A stretch of 64,000 nucleotides of DNA from Zarea fungicola. Its lineage: Eukaryota; Ascomycota; Sordariomycetes; Hypocreales; Cordycipitaceae. Made by a program: the position numbers and the translations under genes. The notes beneath the pieces are model-generated. The model had not been told where the DNA came from and searched no databases. It worked only from the letters and a program-made list of their open reading frames with translations. Where the stretch lies: NCBI GenBank assembly GCA_900169235.1, contig FWCC01000068.1, positions 1 to 64,000 of the forward strand, written 5' to 3'. Of this stretch, positions 48,325-59,438 are shown in pieces. How positions within the stretch are numbered: position 1 is the stretch's first letter; each line of letters starts with the position of its first letter.

Positions 48325-49227
48325 TCAATAGCTTGCTAGCTGGCTGTTCAGTGCGCCACCAAGTTCCTGCACGCGCCGTAGAGCAGCCGCCCTCTTTTCA
48401 GGATCCGGGGCCTCAGATACAAATACCAAAGCCAGTACAAGCGCCGCATCGAGCCTAAGAAACATTTCTTCGCGTTCTGAAACTACTGGCGGTGGACATA
48501 CGCTTCTGTAACCTTCCAGAAACGACGCTTCGTCTGTCCCCCATTCCAGACTCCTATATACATCAGCAGCAGGCGGTCCCAGGAGCGCATTTGTCCAGTC
48601 AAAGAGAGCCGCAATATGACCCTCTCGCATGCGCACATTGACCTGGCGGAGATCCATGTGCAGCAGTTTTGGTGTGAACCTCCGAAGCGGCTCCGCCACG
48701 TCTCGTAGGATAACCTCACTAATGGCCCATGCTTTGGCCTCGGGCACTATTGCGATGAGCGTCCCGAATCGGCGCCTCATGCGCTGTACCAAGAGATCCA
48801 TGACGCCGGAGCTGCCGTAGCCTTCCATCGCGACGAGTTTAATGTCCCAGTCGGCAGGAATGGCTGTCGTGTGAACAAGGGCTGCCACGCGGCCGATTTC
48901 AGCATCGGCGGCGAGTGCGCTGTCGTCTGGTATATAGTCGCACACCATGGCGGGATAGCCGTCTATTTCGTAACATCCATGCGTTTGGGGCACGGGTACT
49001 GGGCTTGGCGTGAGTAGTTCGAAAATGGCTGCTTCCTGGTGAACCAAATCGCGAGCGTCATTGTTGGGGTCGTTTGCGTTTTGAAAGATTTTGAATTTTG
49101 GAACACGAAGAACAACTTGGCCATTGACAGCCGAAGTAGCTCTGTACACGTTGAATTCAAGACCATCGGCAAAGGGCTGCACATCAGTCAGGCCTGCTTT
49201 TGCGGCGAATGCCTCAGCCATTTCCAT
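48325..49227 (-). CDS. APH-like phosphotransferase (aminoglycoside phosphotransferase superfamily)
   Basis: Intronless, 300 residues. The C-terminal lobe has the kinase-like catalytic signature: H190-M-D192-(x4)-N197 as the Brenner-type loop and FD210W as the metal-binding Asp, the standard APH arrangement. The N-terminal lobe (about 15-110) includes the ATP-binding 'VLRVPK' strand. Fungal members of this superfamily are numerous and their substrates are mostly unknown small molecules. Aminoglycoside resistance must not be assumed. The gene sits between a decayed repeat and dph1, so it may be a mobile or recently arrived accessory gene, but the sequence alone does not prove transfer. M1 and M3 are both possible starts. 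The C-terminus has a plausible helical finish. Confidence 0.75.
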   Translation of the reverse strand: MEMAEAFAAKAGLTDVQPFADGLEFNVYRATSAVNGQVVLRVPKFKIFQNANDPNNDARDLVHQEAAIFELLTPSPVPVPQTHGCYEIDGYPAMVCDYIPDDSALAADAEIGRVAALVHTTAIPADWDIKLVAMEGYGSSGVMDLLVQRMRRRFGTLIAIVPEAKAWAISEVILRDVAEPLRRFTPKLLHMDLRQVNVRMREGHIAALFDWTNALLGPPAADVYRSLEWGTDEASFLEGYRSVCPPPVVSEREEMFLRLDAALVLALVFVSEAPDPEKRAAALRRVQELGGALNSQLASY

Positions 49228-49570
49228 CTTTGCTCACTCCACTGTTTCTGATGGCCTCTCCCTTATTTCTGCAAATGGTGTATCAATAATGGTATTGTTT
49301 CTGAAACCAGAGATTTCATTCATTCTTGTTGAAGCGAAACTCGATTCAATCACTGGCGATGTAATTGATTGACTCATTCACTCAGCTAGCGGTTCAGCCT
49401 TGCCAGATTGGTTACTGGGCGAACACGCAAAAGAGCAAGTTCAAAGCATGTGCCATGGCTTTGAAAATTTATATTTCTGCCGATCTTTGATTTCAATATT
49501 TTTTTTGCGTCTTAGTATTGCAATTTCTTATTTATTTATTCATTTATTTTTCGTTTTCTTTCTTCTAGCA
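49228..49570. other. intergenic region between APH-like and dph1 genes
   Basis: About 340 nt, T-rich in the second half. I see nothing in it beyond probable promoter and 3' end sequence. Confidence 0.5.
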
Positions 49571-51062
49571 TTAACTCGCCGCAGCTACATCGAGAGGCTT
49601 CGTCCGTCCCAAGCCGTCCTTGCCATAATAATCCATCGGATACACACCCTCCTTCTCCCAGTCTTCGCTGAGACCAAGCGTTACCAGCGCCTCGTACGGC
49701 GTGAGCAGCGGACGGGGGAACGCATACCCCCAGTCGATGCTCAGGCGCGGGCACGCCACCTGGACCCAGCACTCGACCTCGCTCATCATGGCCAGCTTGC
49801 CCGGGAAGATTTCGCTCAGCAGCAAGTTGACCCAGGGGATGCCCCTCTCGCGCAGCCGCCTCTCAATCAGGGCCATCGTGTGCGGGTTGCCCTGGCGGCC
49901 GAGCGAGCCGAGGATGAGGCCCCAGCGGCGCGCCTTGCGGGCCGTCTGGATGGCCGTCCGGCGGACCGACTGCATCTCTTCGTGACCGTACGTCTCGCGT
50001 GTGAGCTTGCGCGAGTACGGGTCGTAGCGGTACGCCGGTATCGTGGGGTTGTGGATCATGATGCTCTCCAGGTGGAAACGCCCGTCGCCGAGGTACAGAA
50101 TCAGGTCGATGCCGTCCTCGTCGTGGAGCCGCGGCGAGGTGCAGCCCAGGATCTCACCTTTGCTGAGCGGCGCAATCTGTGGGACGAGCACGTTGAACCC
50201 GGCCGCCTCGAGGGTGCTGCGTACGCCGTGGATGGTGGCGTTGAACTGGATGGTTCCGACGAGGGCGATGGTCTTGCCGCTGGCGAAGTTTCGTTCAAGC
50301 GAGGCGAGGAGGTGCGCCGTGTCAATGCTAATGTCCACGAACACGTAAAGCGTCTTGATCTTGGTCACATCGACGGGGATCAGGCAGCTGTGGGCGTAGT
50401 GCACGAGCAGGTCACAGCCGAGGGCACGGGCCGTGTAGTCGTCGATGCAGCAGGCGCCATAGGTGACGTCGCCCATGATGAGGGTCTCAATGCCCGGACA
50501 GAACTGGGTGAGGATGTCGGAGATTGTGGTTGCGAAGAGAAGCAGGCCCTCGGGCATCTGCAGGGCTACTTTTTTAGACCCGGCGGTCTGGATACGGTGT
50601 ATCGTCTTGGGAATCTCAAAGCTGTAGTTGGCGGGGAGCAGGGCGATGGCCTCCTTGAGCTTGGGGTCCTCGGATATTTCAGGCGGGACACGGTTGAGCA
50701 GTCTTGGTGCCCTCCTTGGCTTGGCAGCTGTGTAAAGTTTGTAGTTAGCATTTATGATTCAGAAAGCCCTGCTGCATTGCTCTATGATGCCCGCAGTTAT
50801 CCGGGCTGAGTCAAGATTCGGGGTTAAAGCACTCACTCTGCAGTGCACCACTTTCAGTCGTTGTCCCTTGCACGCCATTCTTTGCTGTCGCTTCTGCCGC
50901 CGCCCTTCTCCCGACAAAGCGTTTTTTTGGTTGCTTGACGCCTGGCTCTTGACCATCGGGGGCTGTTGTATTATCTTGTGCTGCAGTCTCTGCCTGAAGC
51001 ATCTGGGCCTCTTCTATATCTGCGGCTATACCCAGATCAACCAGGGCCCTATCATCCTCCAT
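49571..51062 (-). CDS. dph1: diphthamide biosynthesis protein Dph1
   Basis: Exons are 51062-50837 and 50727-49571 (460 residues), with one 109-nt intron. The N-terminal ~95 residues are an acidic, Gln-rich then basic tail. The remainder is the Dph1/Dph2 domain with its three Cys that bind the [4Fe-4S] cluster in separate subdomains: Cys in '[12 protein letters not shown]' (about 165), in 'ILGCTSPRL' (about 270) and in '[12 protein letters not shown]' (about 400). With Dph2 it forms a non-classical radical SAM enzyme that transfers the 3-amino-3-carboxypropyl group of S-adenosylmethionine to a His of translation elongation factor 2, the first step of diphthamide synthesis in the cytosol. Length fits Dph1 rather than Dph2, and the CDS begins [11 protein letters not shown]. 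Confidence 0.93.
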
Positions 51063-51798
51063 GTCGACGTTTTGAGTATACAGGTACTCCGGTGTGGTTT
51101 ACTGTGCAGAAATGGAGGCTTCGAAATTTCGTTGATATTTTCTCTAGAAATTTGAATGTCCGTTTTTTACTGATGATTGAGGCAGCGGGTGAAAAGTGTG
51201 GTGGTTACATTTTGCGCCAATGGGATTGGGCAGCTTTTGGTGGAGCCATTTCTTGCACATAGACATATTGTAAGAGAGAACCGTGTATAAAGGGAAAAGA
51301 ATTTAAAATCTATATATTTATTAAATTGGTCCCAGGACTTAGATGTATTTTGGAATTTGGGAGAAATTAGCTATCTGTTTTGCTCTCTCTATTCGGCCCT
51401 CTTTATAATCTTGCCCGCATTCAACCTGTCGAAAGCGGGATGTAGACTTTTGCCACACCAACCTTGGGTGGAATATTTCCGCTCAAAGATCTCTCCAAAT
51501 ACACTGCCAAAAGAGTTCTCTTACTAAAAAAAAAAGTGATTTTCCATAGTCTGATAGTTACCTTAATTGTCTCCTCACAGAAATTTTTCATTAAATGTCA
51601 TTCAATTTAGCTCCCCAATTTAACTATAAAGGGCGACAGGACTGGGCTAGGTGTGTACTCATAGTATTCATTAAAAAGCCGTGGTGTGTACTTCTTTCTA
51701 TCGCTTTACATCTGAACCAACTGGCGAAATTGCAATTATTAGTCAAAGAGAAATAAACAATCAAGCCTAGTCTTTTGCAATCCGATAGGATGGGCGAA
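51063..51798. other. intergenic region between dph1 and aldose epimerase genes
   Basis: About 740 nt, AT-rich around 51290-51560 with runs of A and T. No coding region is supported. Confidence 0.5.
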
Positions 51799-53144
51799 CT
51801 AGTTCTTGTTCACCTTGAACTTGTACGTAGCTTGTAGAACATAAGGATCATCGCCCGGTCCAAAGAGTTGCTTCTTGTTACGCATCCATTCCGGGTTGTT
51901 GATGCCATCAATGTAGTCCTGCACCTCCATGACGACGCACCCATACACAGGGATGGTGCGCGGGAAATTCTTGTTGTCTTTGAGCCCTTGCGACTTTTTG
52001 AGAGCCGTAGTGCCGTTCATTCCATTGCAGCTGTAAACTTGGAACGCTTCCTGATCGGTAAAGACGTCAATCTCGATTCCAGACCACTGGGAACTGAGAC
52101 GGGCGACAGGGCCTTCTGTGCGCCAATCGTACGGGCCGAGTTGGTCACGGTTTACAATGAAGCAATTGTCTATAAGTCTATGTCAGCGTGTGTGTTTTTT
52201 TTTTAATAAAAAGGGGTTTTTTTGGTAAATGAATAAAGGAAAATTCCTTTCTAGAAAAGCAACTGACCGTATCCAGGGCAGTTTAAGCCGCAGTTGCCAA
52301 GCGCATCTTTATCATGCAATGAGTGCCCAATTTGTTTGGGCTTGCTCCAAAAGTCATTGACGGAACCCTTCTTATTTGGCAAGATTTCACCTGTGGGAAT
52401 GAGAATCGTGTCAACGCCAACACGCTGGCCGCTGTACGGCAACCATAAGGTGTGGTTCAGAGCCGTGTTGGTCTCCGTGTTGGCGAACCCGTCCAAATTC
52501 CAGTACGTGTGACTGCTCAGCATTATTGGCGTCTTTTTTGTCGTGGACAAGCCCACCATTTTGATATGCCAGTTCATGCCCTCGATTGTGTACGTAATAT
52601 ACGAAACGACTTCACCTGGAAACCCTTCCTTGCCATCAGGGTCCTTGAGCATAAATGTGATGCTCCTCGACGTATGCGAAACAACAGTGAAATTGCGCCA
52701 GTCCCAGCCGTCTGGTCCACCGTGCAGCGTGTCGATCCCCTGGGGGTGATCCTTTGTCGGGTTCTCATTCGGCGCAATGTGGTACGTGGTGCCATCAATT
52801 TCAAACGTACTGTTTTTGATGCGGTTGGCGTAGCGACCTGGGACACCACCAAAGTGAGGGTGTGACTTGTCGAGAGTATAGTAAGTGGCATTGTCCCAGC
52901 CGGCGACAATGTCGCGCTCAACACCGCTCTTGTCCTTGAGAAGGACGTTGGAGACTGAGGCGCCGTAGGGAACAAAAGCGGCACGGAGACAGTCACCACC
53001 AGAAATCCAGTACTTGCCGTCCTCGTCGGGACCGAGTTGGGCGGTTGAGTTGGAGCCGCTGCCGGTAGAATTGGAGCCTGCTAAGGCAATCCATGGCAGT
53101 GCGACGATTGCCGCGAGTGCAGTGAGGCGGGATTCGAACCACAT
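51799..53144 (-). CDS. secreted aldose 1-epimerase (galactose mutarotase family)
   Basis: Exons are 53144-52268 and 52169-51799 (415 residues), with one intron of 98 nt that ends in a poor pyrimidine tract but gives an open frame. I chose the ATG at 53144 because it starts a good signal peptide (about 1-22). An in-frame ATG 11 codons upstream (53177) would put charged residues before it. A Ser/Asn-rich linker with N-x-S/T sites follows. The mutarotase domain (about 45-410) has 'FGGVPGRYANRI', a substrate-binding His in 'TLHGG' (H141), the catalytic His in 'SSHTYWNLDG' (H212) and the catalytic Glu at about E333 in 'TDQEAFQVY'. The enzyme interconverts alpha and beta anomers of galactose or glucose. 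Secretion suggests extracellular sugar use. It is probably not part of a galactose cluster here. Confidence 0.87.
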
Positions 53145-55032
53145 GATTAGGAAACTTGGTTTTTGAGGTACAGGCAAGTTGGCTGGGGGGGTGCAACAGA
53201 GGAGATTCGTGTAAGAGGTAAGTGCAAGACTCAGTCAAGAACTCATAGTTTTACCAAACTAAAATGTGTAAATTATGAACAATGCAGCTCGCCAGTTGCA
53301 AGACACAGAGGAGGGGTGGGATACATAGGCTGTGGGGGACAGAGCCTTGAATTTATATTCTGCTGATGCGGGTGCCCGCACGATGACGGGCAAGCTGCGG
53401 CCGATCAATAACGGTGCTTTCCCATATAGCTCTACACGGTACGGAGTAACGCCGAGTGTACTCCAAATTTTGGGCCAAGACATCAACGTAGGGATCACCA
53501 GCCAGCCCCAACTGGGATGGCCAATGCTACCTAAACGATGTTTAGCTTCTTTTTCGCCTCTTGTTACTCCGTGCATTATCTGTTTTAGTGTGAAGGAGCC
53601 GGCCCAGGCCTGAACAGGAAGGGAGCTGCGGGTTGTGTTTGCGAAGAATGGAGTGCAGCGTCGCGCAAGGGTATTGTTGAAGGCTGATCTGACGTTTTAT
53701 TAAAGGGACATGCAAAGAAGCATCAATATGTAGGCAAAGCGACACTCATCCAGGTGGATAAGCAGGCTGGGGTGAGCTAGTACAATGTGCTACTCCTGCT
53801 AAACTCAGACTCTGGCTTCAAGTGACCGCCAAAAGACTTGACTCCAACAAAAACAGTAAGACAAATAGCTGTTCACATTCAGGGACGGCAGGAGATAAGC
53901 ATTCGCGTATGGGTAACTATCGCGTCAATGATGGCCATCCGGGCCACATCCATAAATGAAAAACGCCTTCCAGCCACCAGCAGGCCATCTCCCACTGCAC
54001 AAACGTCACCCGACCGCCGCTAAGCAGCCACCCGGCCTTTCTTCCCTGCCGACTTGGCCGGTCAGAAACATGTTAAAGAGGAAGTGAATCAGGCTACGAA
54101 AAGTGGTGGATTTCATTGTCCTAGAAAGGCACCATCCGGGGTTTAACTGGGGGTGAATATATCCACAATGGCTTCCAATCGGTTCAGCCACCAAAGATTT
54201 GGCCGAGAACGCTAATTGGGGCGGCTGCGGCTTTCTGTTACTAGTTATTCAATGACAAAACTAGAATTTGTTTCCAGGATGACGAAATACCAAAAATGGC
54301 GAAATACCAAAAACGAGGCCATAAACATAAAAGGCTTATTTCGGGGTATTAATCCGGTTTATTCTTTGTTAGGAAAATACCGTGCCTGAATATAATTTAC
54401 AATAACATTTATCGGCCGGATGGTTCTTGCAAGAACTCGGCTCCATTATCTCCTCCAAAACCATCACGACTTGTCCACTGTAACTCGACCGCAATCTGCC
54501 GGTATTCAGCATGATGCAATTGACGTATATGGTTTATTCAAGCGGCTCCGCCATCACTACTCTCAATATTCATAGTTGGTCATCGTCTTCTTGCAGAGAA
54601 ACTATCCCTCCAAGCTGGGCCACGCATCTGGCTAAATGAAGCCTCACTGGCAGCACTGGCCGGTCCGCTGCTGCTGTTAGATACAAATATTCTCGTCTAT
54701 CCGTTTCATGTTCAAGGTACAATTCAGTTTTATTTTCTATTGGAATATAGACTATCAATGACATTAACAAGCAAAAACTCACAAAACCTCGGCTTCGTAC
54801 ATGTGCTCCATGGCCGCAACAGGTGTGCACAGCTTTCCATCTTGTTCTAACAACCGTCCTATCCTAAAACGGCAGCTACACGAGGACAGCAATTCAAACC
54901 GTCTTTGGACACAATTCGATCCTAGCGACAAAAATGCTCCAGCTCTCTCATCGGTGCCTTGGGTCAACTATTGTCGGCCTCCAAACATCCATCGCCAATT
55001 CTATACCTGCTCCACTTCATTACATGACACAT
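53145..55032. other. 1.9 kb gene-free stretch
   Basis: Between the aldose epimerase start and the V-ATPase B stop. Open frames are short, and none carries a family signature. A 17-nt unit GACGAAATACCAAAAAT is repeated once with one or two changes at 54281-54314. The area 54240-54420 is AT-rich. Confidence 0.5.
54281..54314 (+). repeat. 17-nt tandem duplication
   Basis: Two adjacent copies of a CGAAATACCAAAAA-containing unit in the gap before the V-ATPase gene. Confidence 0.7.
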
Positions 55033-56942
55033 CTAAGCATCAATCAGGTTTCCCTCCTCTTGTTGAGCATCAGCTTCTGCGCGAGCTTTGCCCTTGCCCT
55101 TGGCATCCTTATGTGCACGCTGGTAGTATTCATTGAGAACCTTGCCGGGGATACGGTTCAGGAGATCCTTGGGGAAGATACGCAGCAGGCTCCATGCAAG
55201 ATCCAGAGACTCGTAAATCGTTCGCGACTCGTATTGTCCTTGGCTGATAAATTGGCGCTCAAACTTTTCCAGGAACTCCAGCGACAACTTGTCCTCGGCC
55301 GAAAGAGCCTCTTCACCGACAACTGCCTTCATGGCGGCGGCATCACGACCAATAGCGTATTTGGCGTACAGCTGGTTGGAAACATCACCGTGATCCTTGC
55401 GGGTCATGCCCTCACCAATGGCAGACTTCATCAGACGGGACAGCGAAGGCAACACATTGATTGGAGGGTAGATACCACGGTTATCGAGAGCTCTGTCGAC
55501 GAAAATCTGACCTTCCGTAATGTAACCAGTCAAATCGGGGATGGGGTGGGTAATATCGTCATTGGGGAGCGTCAGAATAGGAATCTGGGTGATGGAGCCA
55601 TTGCGACCAGCAACACGGCCAGCACGCTCGTAAATCGTGGACAAATCAGTATACATGTAACCGGGGTAGCCACGACGACCGGGAACTTCTTCTCTGGCTG
55701 CCGAAACCTCACGAAGGGCATCGCAGTAGGCGGAAAGATCGGTAAGAATGACGAGAACGTGCTTCTCGAGTTGGTAGGCGTAGTATTCGGCGGTCGTCAG
55801 CGCAAGACGAGGCGTAATAATACGCTCAATACTATTTGCAGTGTTAGCGCAATGACTTTATAGAGAAGAGTAGCAAACACGTACGTAGGATCGTTGGCAA
55901 GGTTAAGGAACAAGGTAGTCTTTTCCAGACTGCCGTTCTGTTCAAAATCGCGCGTAAAGAAACGGGCAGTTTCCAAGTTGACACCCATGGCACCGAAAAC
56001 AATGGAAAAGTTGTCTTCGTGGCCATCATGAACGCCCTTGTTAGTGATGCCTTGCTTCTGGACCAGACTAGCCTGTCTGCAAATCTGGGCAGCGATTTCG
56101 TTGTGAGGAAGACCGGAAGCGGAGAAGATGGGAATCTTTTGACCACGGGCAATCGAGTTCATGGTATCAATGGCCGAGATACCAGTGGAGATCATTTGCT
56201 CGGGGTATTCCTGCAATGTGTCAGCGCTTCATTTCTTTCGAAGGATAGAATTCAAAGTCGTACTCGAGAGTATGGGTTGATTGGGCTACCGTTGATGTCG
56301 AGGTAGTCCTCAGCGAGGACCTTGGGGCCCTTATCGATGGCGCGGCCAGAGCCGTCAAAGATACGGCCAAGCATGTCCTCGGAGACACCGAGCTTCAAGC
56401 TCTCACCGGTAAACTCGACCTTGGTCTATCATGGGGTGTCAGTACTCTTCAGCGCATTTGAATAAGCCAATTCGCCATACCTTCTTCACATCGATACCAG
56501 AAGTGCCTTCGAAGACCTATTCCACCATTATTAGCAATCTCGCAGAATGACCTTATGACGCAATCTTTTGTACCTGGACGACGGCTCGGTCACCTGCAAT
56601 CAGTTAGCAAAGTCAAACCCGCAAGCCAAGCTTATCGCGACATACCTCGAGCTTCCAAAACCTGGCCAGAGCGTTCCGTTCCATCGGCCAGTGTCAAAGT
56701 GACAATCTCGTTGAACTTGGGCAATTTAACCTACAAGCCGTTAGCGTCCGTTACCAGTAAAAAAAGCCACACAACCTTCCAGCGGTTCACCACCAACGTA
56801 GCTGACACTGGCAACAGCAAAAGGAACTGGAGAAAGGCCATACATTGTCGAGAATAACAAGAGGACCGTTGATACCGCCAATGGTGTTGTATCGAATCCT
56901 GGGGATGATGGAGTAGGACGACGACTCGCGCGGGTCCGACAT
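55033..56942 (-). CDS. vma2: V-type H+-ATPase subunit B (Vma2)
   Basis: Exons are 56942-56844, 56730-56646, 56593-56574, 56516-56481, 56425-56264, 56210-55885 and 55831-55033 (508 residues, matching the ~510 of yeast Vma2). The 20-nt and 36-nt exons restore 'GDRAVVQ' and '[12 protein letters not shown]' in frame. Conserved parts are '[18 protein letters not shown]', '[18 protein letters not shown]', '[27 protein letters not shown]' across a splice junction, and the alpha/beta ATPase signature '[10 protein letters not shown]'. Subunit B is the non-catalytic nucleotide-binding partner of Vma1 in the cytosolic V1 sector, which acidifies vacuole and endosomes. The start at 56942 aligns with the family, although the frame is open upstream for 123 codons to an ATG at 57311. 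Confidence 0.95.
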
Positions 56943-57890
56943 GGTGGATTTGTGTCGTTTCGACGAAAACGCTCGACGTTTAGGTGGGGGAGGAATGAGG
57001 CAGTAACAGGCCGCCTGCCGAGAGAAATTTCGAGGTACGAAGAGAGGTTCGGAGAGGAGATTAGATTCGTCTCGCTGTCGATGGGCCGCGTCGGAGATTC
57101 CAGTCAATGAGGATAAGGCAGATGCAAATGGCGGATCGACGAGGGAGCCAAGAGCTGGAGACGAGGTTGGAGGAGGTTGAGCTTGGTTACGCCTTGGTGG
57201 AGCCCGCAACTGGGTCGGCGTGGCCTGCGGCCGGCACGGCGAAGAGACTCGCTGGCTGGAAAACGTCACATGACTGCCAGCCCGGACAAGTCGAGAGGCG
57301 TTGGCTGACATTTGTTACAAGCATGCCAGGACTGGAACAAGGGCGAAGCGAAATGGAATCAATCATTTTAGTACGTTAAATTTTAATGTACGCTGAGATT
57401 CCATGGGTGGTGCCGTTGTTGCTGAAAGCTGATCGGCTAAGCTTGGTACAACAGCTGGTCAGTGTAAATGACCCAATAGAGTGCCATGTCAATGAATGAG
57501 AAGGCAACAGCTCATATTAAATCATCGAATTAATGTTTATATTTATTTCCTCTCAGAATCTTAAATAAAACATATTTTAGCCTTGATATCTGATCCTCTA
57601 CTCTCCAAACTACCACTATCTTCTGCAGCGAGACTGATATTTGAAGCTTAATTGAGCCCGTATTAGAGTAAAGAGCAGCAACCCTGCAAGAAGTATTCCA
57701 CTCCCCGCATTCCTCCGACAGAATGTGATGTAAAAATATTTGCATATGGGAATAAAGATGGACGAAAATTCAAGTAACTAGCTGGCGACTCTGTCTTCAT
57801 TGTGATGGCCAAAAAAAAGGCTACTTTATACACGGTTCCTCTCGCTCCTCCTTCACATCTCTCAGATCCCCCATCCCCCAATTCTCATGT
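56943..57890. other. vma2 leader and intergenic region
   Basis: About 950 nt between the V-ATPase B start and the HMG-CoA lyase stop. Immediately upstream of the vma2 ATG the frame stays open on the minus strand to 57311. The left part (57400-57800) is AT-rich. No separate gene is supported. Confidence 0.45.
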
Positions 57891-59073
57891 CTACTCGCCT
57901 TTGGCAGCATTCGCCGCCTCACGCGCACGCGCACCCAGAACCGCCTTACCTACACTCGAATCGTTCGCCTTGCCCAGCTCGCCCGTGATCCACGCGCCAA
58001 TATCCGCCACGGCATCCAAGTCCACGCCTGTATCCATGCCCAGCGTCTCCATAAAGTACACCATGTTTTCCGTCGCCACATTGCCCGTGGCTCCGGGACT
58101 GTACGGGCACCCGCCTAGCCCCCCGACGCTGCTGTCAAAGATGCGCACCCCGTGCTCCAGCGATACCGCCGTGTTGACCAGCGCCTGGCCGTAGGTGTCG
58201 TGGAAGTGCATCGCCACGTCCTCGGTGCGGATCCCCGCTGCCGCCATGCACTTGAGCAGGTTGCTCGTCCGCGGTGCCGTGCCCATGCCTGTCGTGTCGC
58301 CCAGCGAGATCTCGTCGGCGCCCGACTCGAGCAGGTCCGTCGCAATCTCGGCCACCTTGCGCGGGTCCACGTCAAAACCCTCAAAGGGACAGCCCAGCAC
58401 CACGGAGATGTAGGCGCGTACGCGCAGGCCGAGCGCCTTGCTGTCCTGGATTACCGCCTTGAAGCGCTCCAGGGACGTCTGGATGTCGCAGTTGAGGTTC
58501 TTTTGCGTGAAGCTCTCCGTCGCCGCTGCGAAGACGGCAATCTCCACGCCAGGCTTGGGCATCTTGTCGCCTGGGACCGCGGGGTTGGCCTGTGTGGTGA
58601 ACGCCCCCTCGTGCTGCTTGAGCAAGGCGGCGGCGTTTTGCAGACCCTTTGTGTTTGGCGCCAGGAAGCCGTATGAGATCGGGACGGGGGAGTGAATCTT
58701 TTGTTCCAGCAGGTGTTCGAGAATTTCGCTGGAATTGGCCATCTAAAAGAAGGGGAAGACAATTGAATTAGCAGACGGAACCCAAGCTCGGCATAGCTAT
58801 TCGGGGGTTGAGTACCTGAGGAACCCATTTCGGCGACACAAAGGAGCCTGCTTCAATGGTATCGAGGCCGGTGCGTGCCAGCCTCTCAATCAATTCAATC
58901 TTGGTGGCAAGAGGAATCGTCTTCTTCTCGTTTTGCAGGCCGTCTCGAGGTCCGACCTCGACCAGCTTCACTCTATTATCGCGGGTAGAGGCACTGGCGG
59001 TCGCGAAGCCGCGCTGGACCTGAAATTGAGTCTTTCTGCAAGCTCTGCAAACGGAAAGCCGTAGAAGAGACAT
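57891..59073 (-). CDS. hydroxymethylglutaryl-CoA lyase, mitochondrial
   Basis: Exons are 59073-58816 and 58742-57891 (369 residues), with a 73-nt intron. The first ~25 residues are basic and Ser/Ala-rich (SLLRLSVCRACRKTQFQVQRG), which looks like a mitochondrial presequence. The TIM-barrel starts with 'VKLVEVGPRDGLQNE' (about 36-50), a DRE-TIM hallmark. Metal-binding His residues lie in 'AMHFHDTYG' (about 264-272). The HMG-CoA lyase signature 'GLGGCPYSPGATGNVATE' holds the catalytic Cys at about 298. The enzyme cleaves HMG-CoA to acetyl-CoA and acetoacetate in leucine breakdown. The HMGL type, rather than isopropylmalate or homocitrate synthase, is set by that Cys loop. It is transcribed in the same direction as vma2 and alpha-tubulin. 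Confidence 0.93.
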
Positions 59074-59438
59074 TTTTTGTTGATTATGAGATGCGTATTA
59101 AACTCAACCAAAGTCGTGTGACGGGACAAGTTGAGTTGTGTTTGATGGAGCTGCCCTCCCCGCGGTGTAGCGCATACCTTCGGCCCCAGCTAGATCCGGC
59201 GGGTCGGCAAGTGACGGCACTTCCGCGTAATAACAGGACAACACCAACACACGATTTGAACGGACCTTTCAGCAGCTACTCTGCAAAACGTTGAACAGAT
59301 TCAATTTACAAGGGAATTTGACATTAAAAATGTTTGTGTTTATGGAACTATAACGTACACCCCCTGGGGCATAGAGAGTGGGCAAATCTGCCTTGAAAGA
59401 AATTAATCCCCCTCAGCAGTATATGGTGTTTGACCCAA
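59074..59438. other. intergenic region between HMG-CoA lyase and tubulin genes
   Basis: About 365 nt, serving as the lyase promoter and the tubulin 3' region. Nothing else is visible. Confidence 0.5.

Noticed and set aside
49400..50809. A 469-codon open frame on the plus strand across dph1
   Set aside because: It is antisense to dph1, arises from the GC-rich codon pattern of the real gene, and its translation is Arg/Ala/Val-rich without family features.
54934..55863. A 309-codon plus-strand frame across the 3' part of vma2
   Set aside because: It is an antisense shadow of the strongly codon-biased V-ATPase gene, and no motif is seen.
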